Below, piece after piece: positions 5,734 to 6,202 of a stretch of DNA of 6,202 nucleotides. The translations under genes were made by a program, and so were the position numbers. The stretch's first letter is position 1. Every line of letters begins with the position of its first letter. Origin of the DNA: Thermoplasmatota archaeon (GTDB taxonomy: Archaea; Thermoplasmatota; E2; DHVEG-1); contig JAUWIE010000081.1 of the NCBI GenBank assembly GCA_030605515.1, positions 1-6,202 on the forward strand, written 5' to 3'. Below the pieces are notes generated by a model that worked only from the letters and a program-made list of their open reading frames with translations, made no database searches and was not told the DNA's origin.

Positions 5734-6202
5734 AGTTCACCAACATCTTTACATGCTCTTTCTAAATCAGGAATAAATTCATCTATTATCTTTTTTGTAA
5801 CATGAGGCATTAACACAATACGAACACAGGATATCCTATCAATTTTATTCACCCGCCAACCATATCCTTTTAATTTATCAAAGACACCTGATAGATTATT
5901 TAGTTTCACACCTAAAACATTCATAATGGGCTTTATTGCTAAACTCAAACCAATTTCATTTATTCTTTTTTCAGCATAATACGTTTTATCCATACATCTT
6001 TGAACCAAGTTCTTATAACCTTTTAGTCCTAAGTATCTTGAAACGGCATATGCAGCAGCAACAGGTCCACCAGATCGAGTTCCTGGGATTCCATATTGTT
6101 TCTTGCTATTTATATAAGTTGATTCTACACTTATTTTATTTAACCACTCTTTCTTTCTAATCACAATAGTACCAAGCGGGATTGATGAATAACCCATTTT
6201 AT
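5730..6202 (-). CDS. mfnA: PLP-dependent tyrosine/aspartate decarboxylase, MfnA type, C-terminal part (5' truncated)
   Basis: Group II PLP decarboxylase; in methanogens MfnA makes tyramine from tyrosine for methanofuran, and in other archaea the same family makes beta-alanine from aspartate for coenzyme A. The frame runs off the window edge: before the internal ATG at 6197 stands AAA (6198-6200), then ?AT, which fits the family motif (D-P)H-K-M-G in which the Lys carries PLP. The visible 156 residues therefore begin at the PLP lysine; a complete protein is usually about 370-400 residues, so over half is missing. Further family features are SIPLG just after the lysine, GIPGTRSGG (about residues 36-44 counted from the internal Met), and AAAYAVSRYLG (47-57). 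The C-terminal small domain is complete. It overlaps hpt by four bases. Whether it prefers tyrosine or aspartate cannot be told from this part. Confidence 0.9.
   Translation of the reverse strand, partial: KMGYSSIPLGTIVIRKKEWLNKISVESTYINSKKQYGIPGTRSGGPVAAAYAVSRYLGLKGYKNLVQRCMDKTYYAEKRINEIGLSLAIKPIMNVLGVKLNNLSGVFDKLKGYGWRVNKIDRISCVRIVLMPHVTKKIIDEFIPDLERACKDVGEL

Noticed and set aside
6195..6197. ATG as the start of the decarboxylase
   Set aside because: The codons before it (?AT AAA) fit the conserved His-Lys PLP motif, so this Met is internal and the gene continues past the window.
1..6202. Mobile element, CRISPR array, tRNA/rRNA, defence or toxin system
   Set aside because: No inverted or direct repeats of note, no transposase or integrase motifs, no spaced repeats and no tRNA-like T-loop context were seen. 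All long frames match housekeeping families.

Overview
The window is AT-rich chromosomal DNA from an archaeon, most likely a euryarchaeote in the broad sense and possibly methanogen-related. The evidence is the gene set: a type II methionine aminopeptidase with archaeal motifs, deoxyhypusine synthase, a MEMO1-family protein, an archaeal-type hypoxanthine/guanine phosphoribosyltransferase (Hpt), an MfnA-type PLP decarboxylase and a small zinc-ribbon membrane protein of DUF2116 type. The regulatory signals also look archaeal: TATA-like boxes, GGAGG/GGTG ribosome sites, T-tract ends and, for one gene, a probable nearly leaderless start. The genus cannot be fixed from the sequence alone.

Layout: (1) Positions 1-1372, plus strand: the C-terminal part of methionine aminopeptidase, joined by a 4-base stop/start overlap to a divergent creatininase-family metalloprotein. 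(2) Positions 1358-3202, minus strand: MEMO1-family protein followed 12 bases later by deoxyhypusine synthase. The synthase runs tail-to-tail into the creatininase gene with a 15-base overlap. (3) Positions 3203-3318: a compact divergent intergenic region with an AT-rich core that can be read as a TATA box on either strand. It lies between the MEMO/DHS operon and a 53-codon plus-strand gene (3319-3480). (4) Positions 3511-4866, minus strand: a CPA-type Na+/H+ antiporter with its own TATA box. (5) Positions 4914-6202, minus strand: the C-terminal part of an MfnA-type decarboxylase, Hpt (4-base overlap), then the zinc-ribbon membrane protein.

Functionally this is mostly housekeeping. Methionine aminopeptidase and deoxyhypusine synthase both act on newly made proteins (N-terminal Met removal; hypusination of aIF5A). 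Hpt salvages purines. MfnA makes tyramine or beta-alanine for cofactors. The antiporter serves ion and pH balance. Every gene of normal length appears intact except the two cut by the window edges. There is no mobile element, CRISPR array, RNA gene or toxin/defence system that I can support. The least explained items are the 53-residue protein, the creatininase-family protein with altered active-site motifs, and the zinc-ribbon membrane protein.
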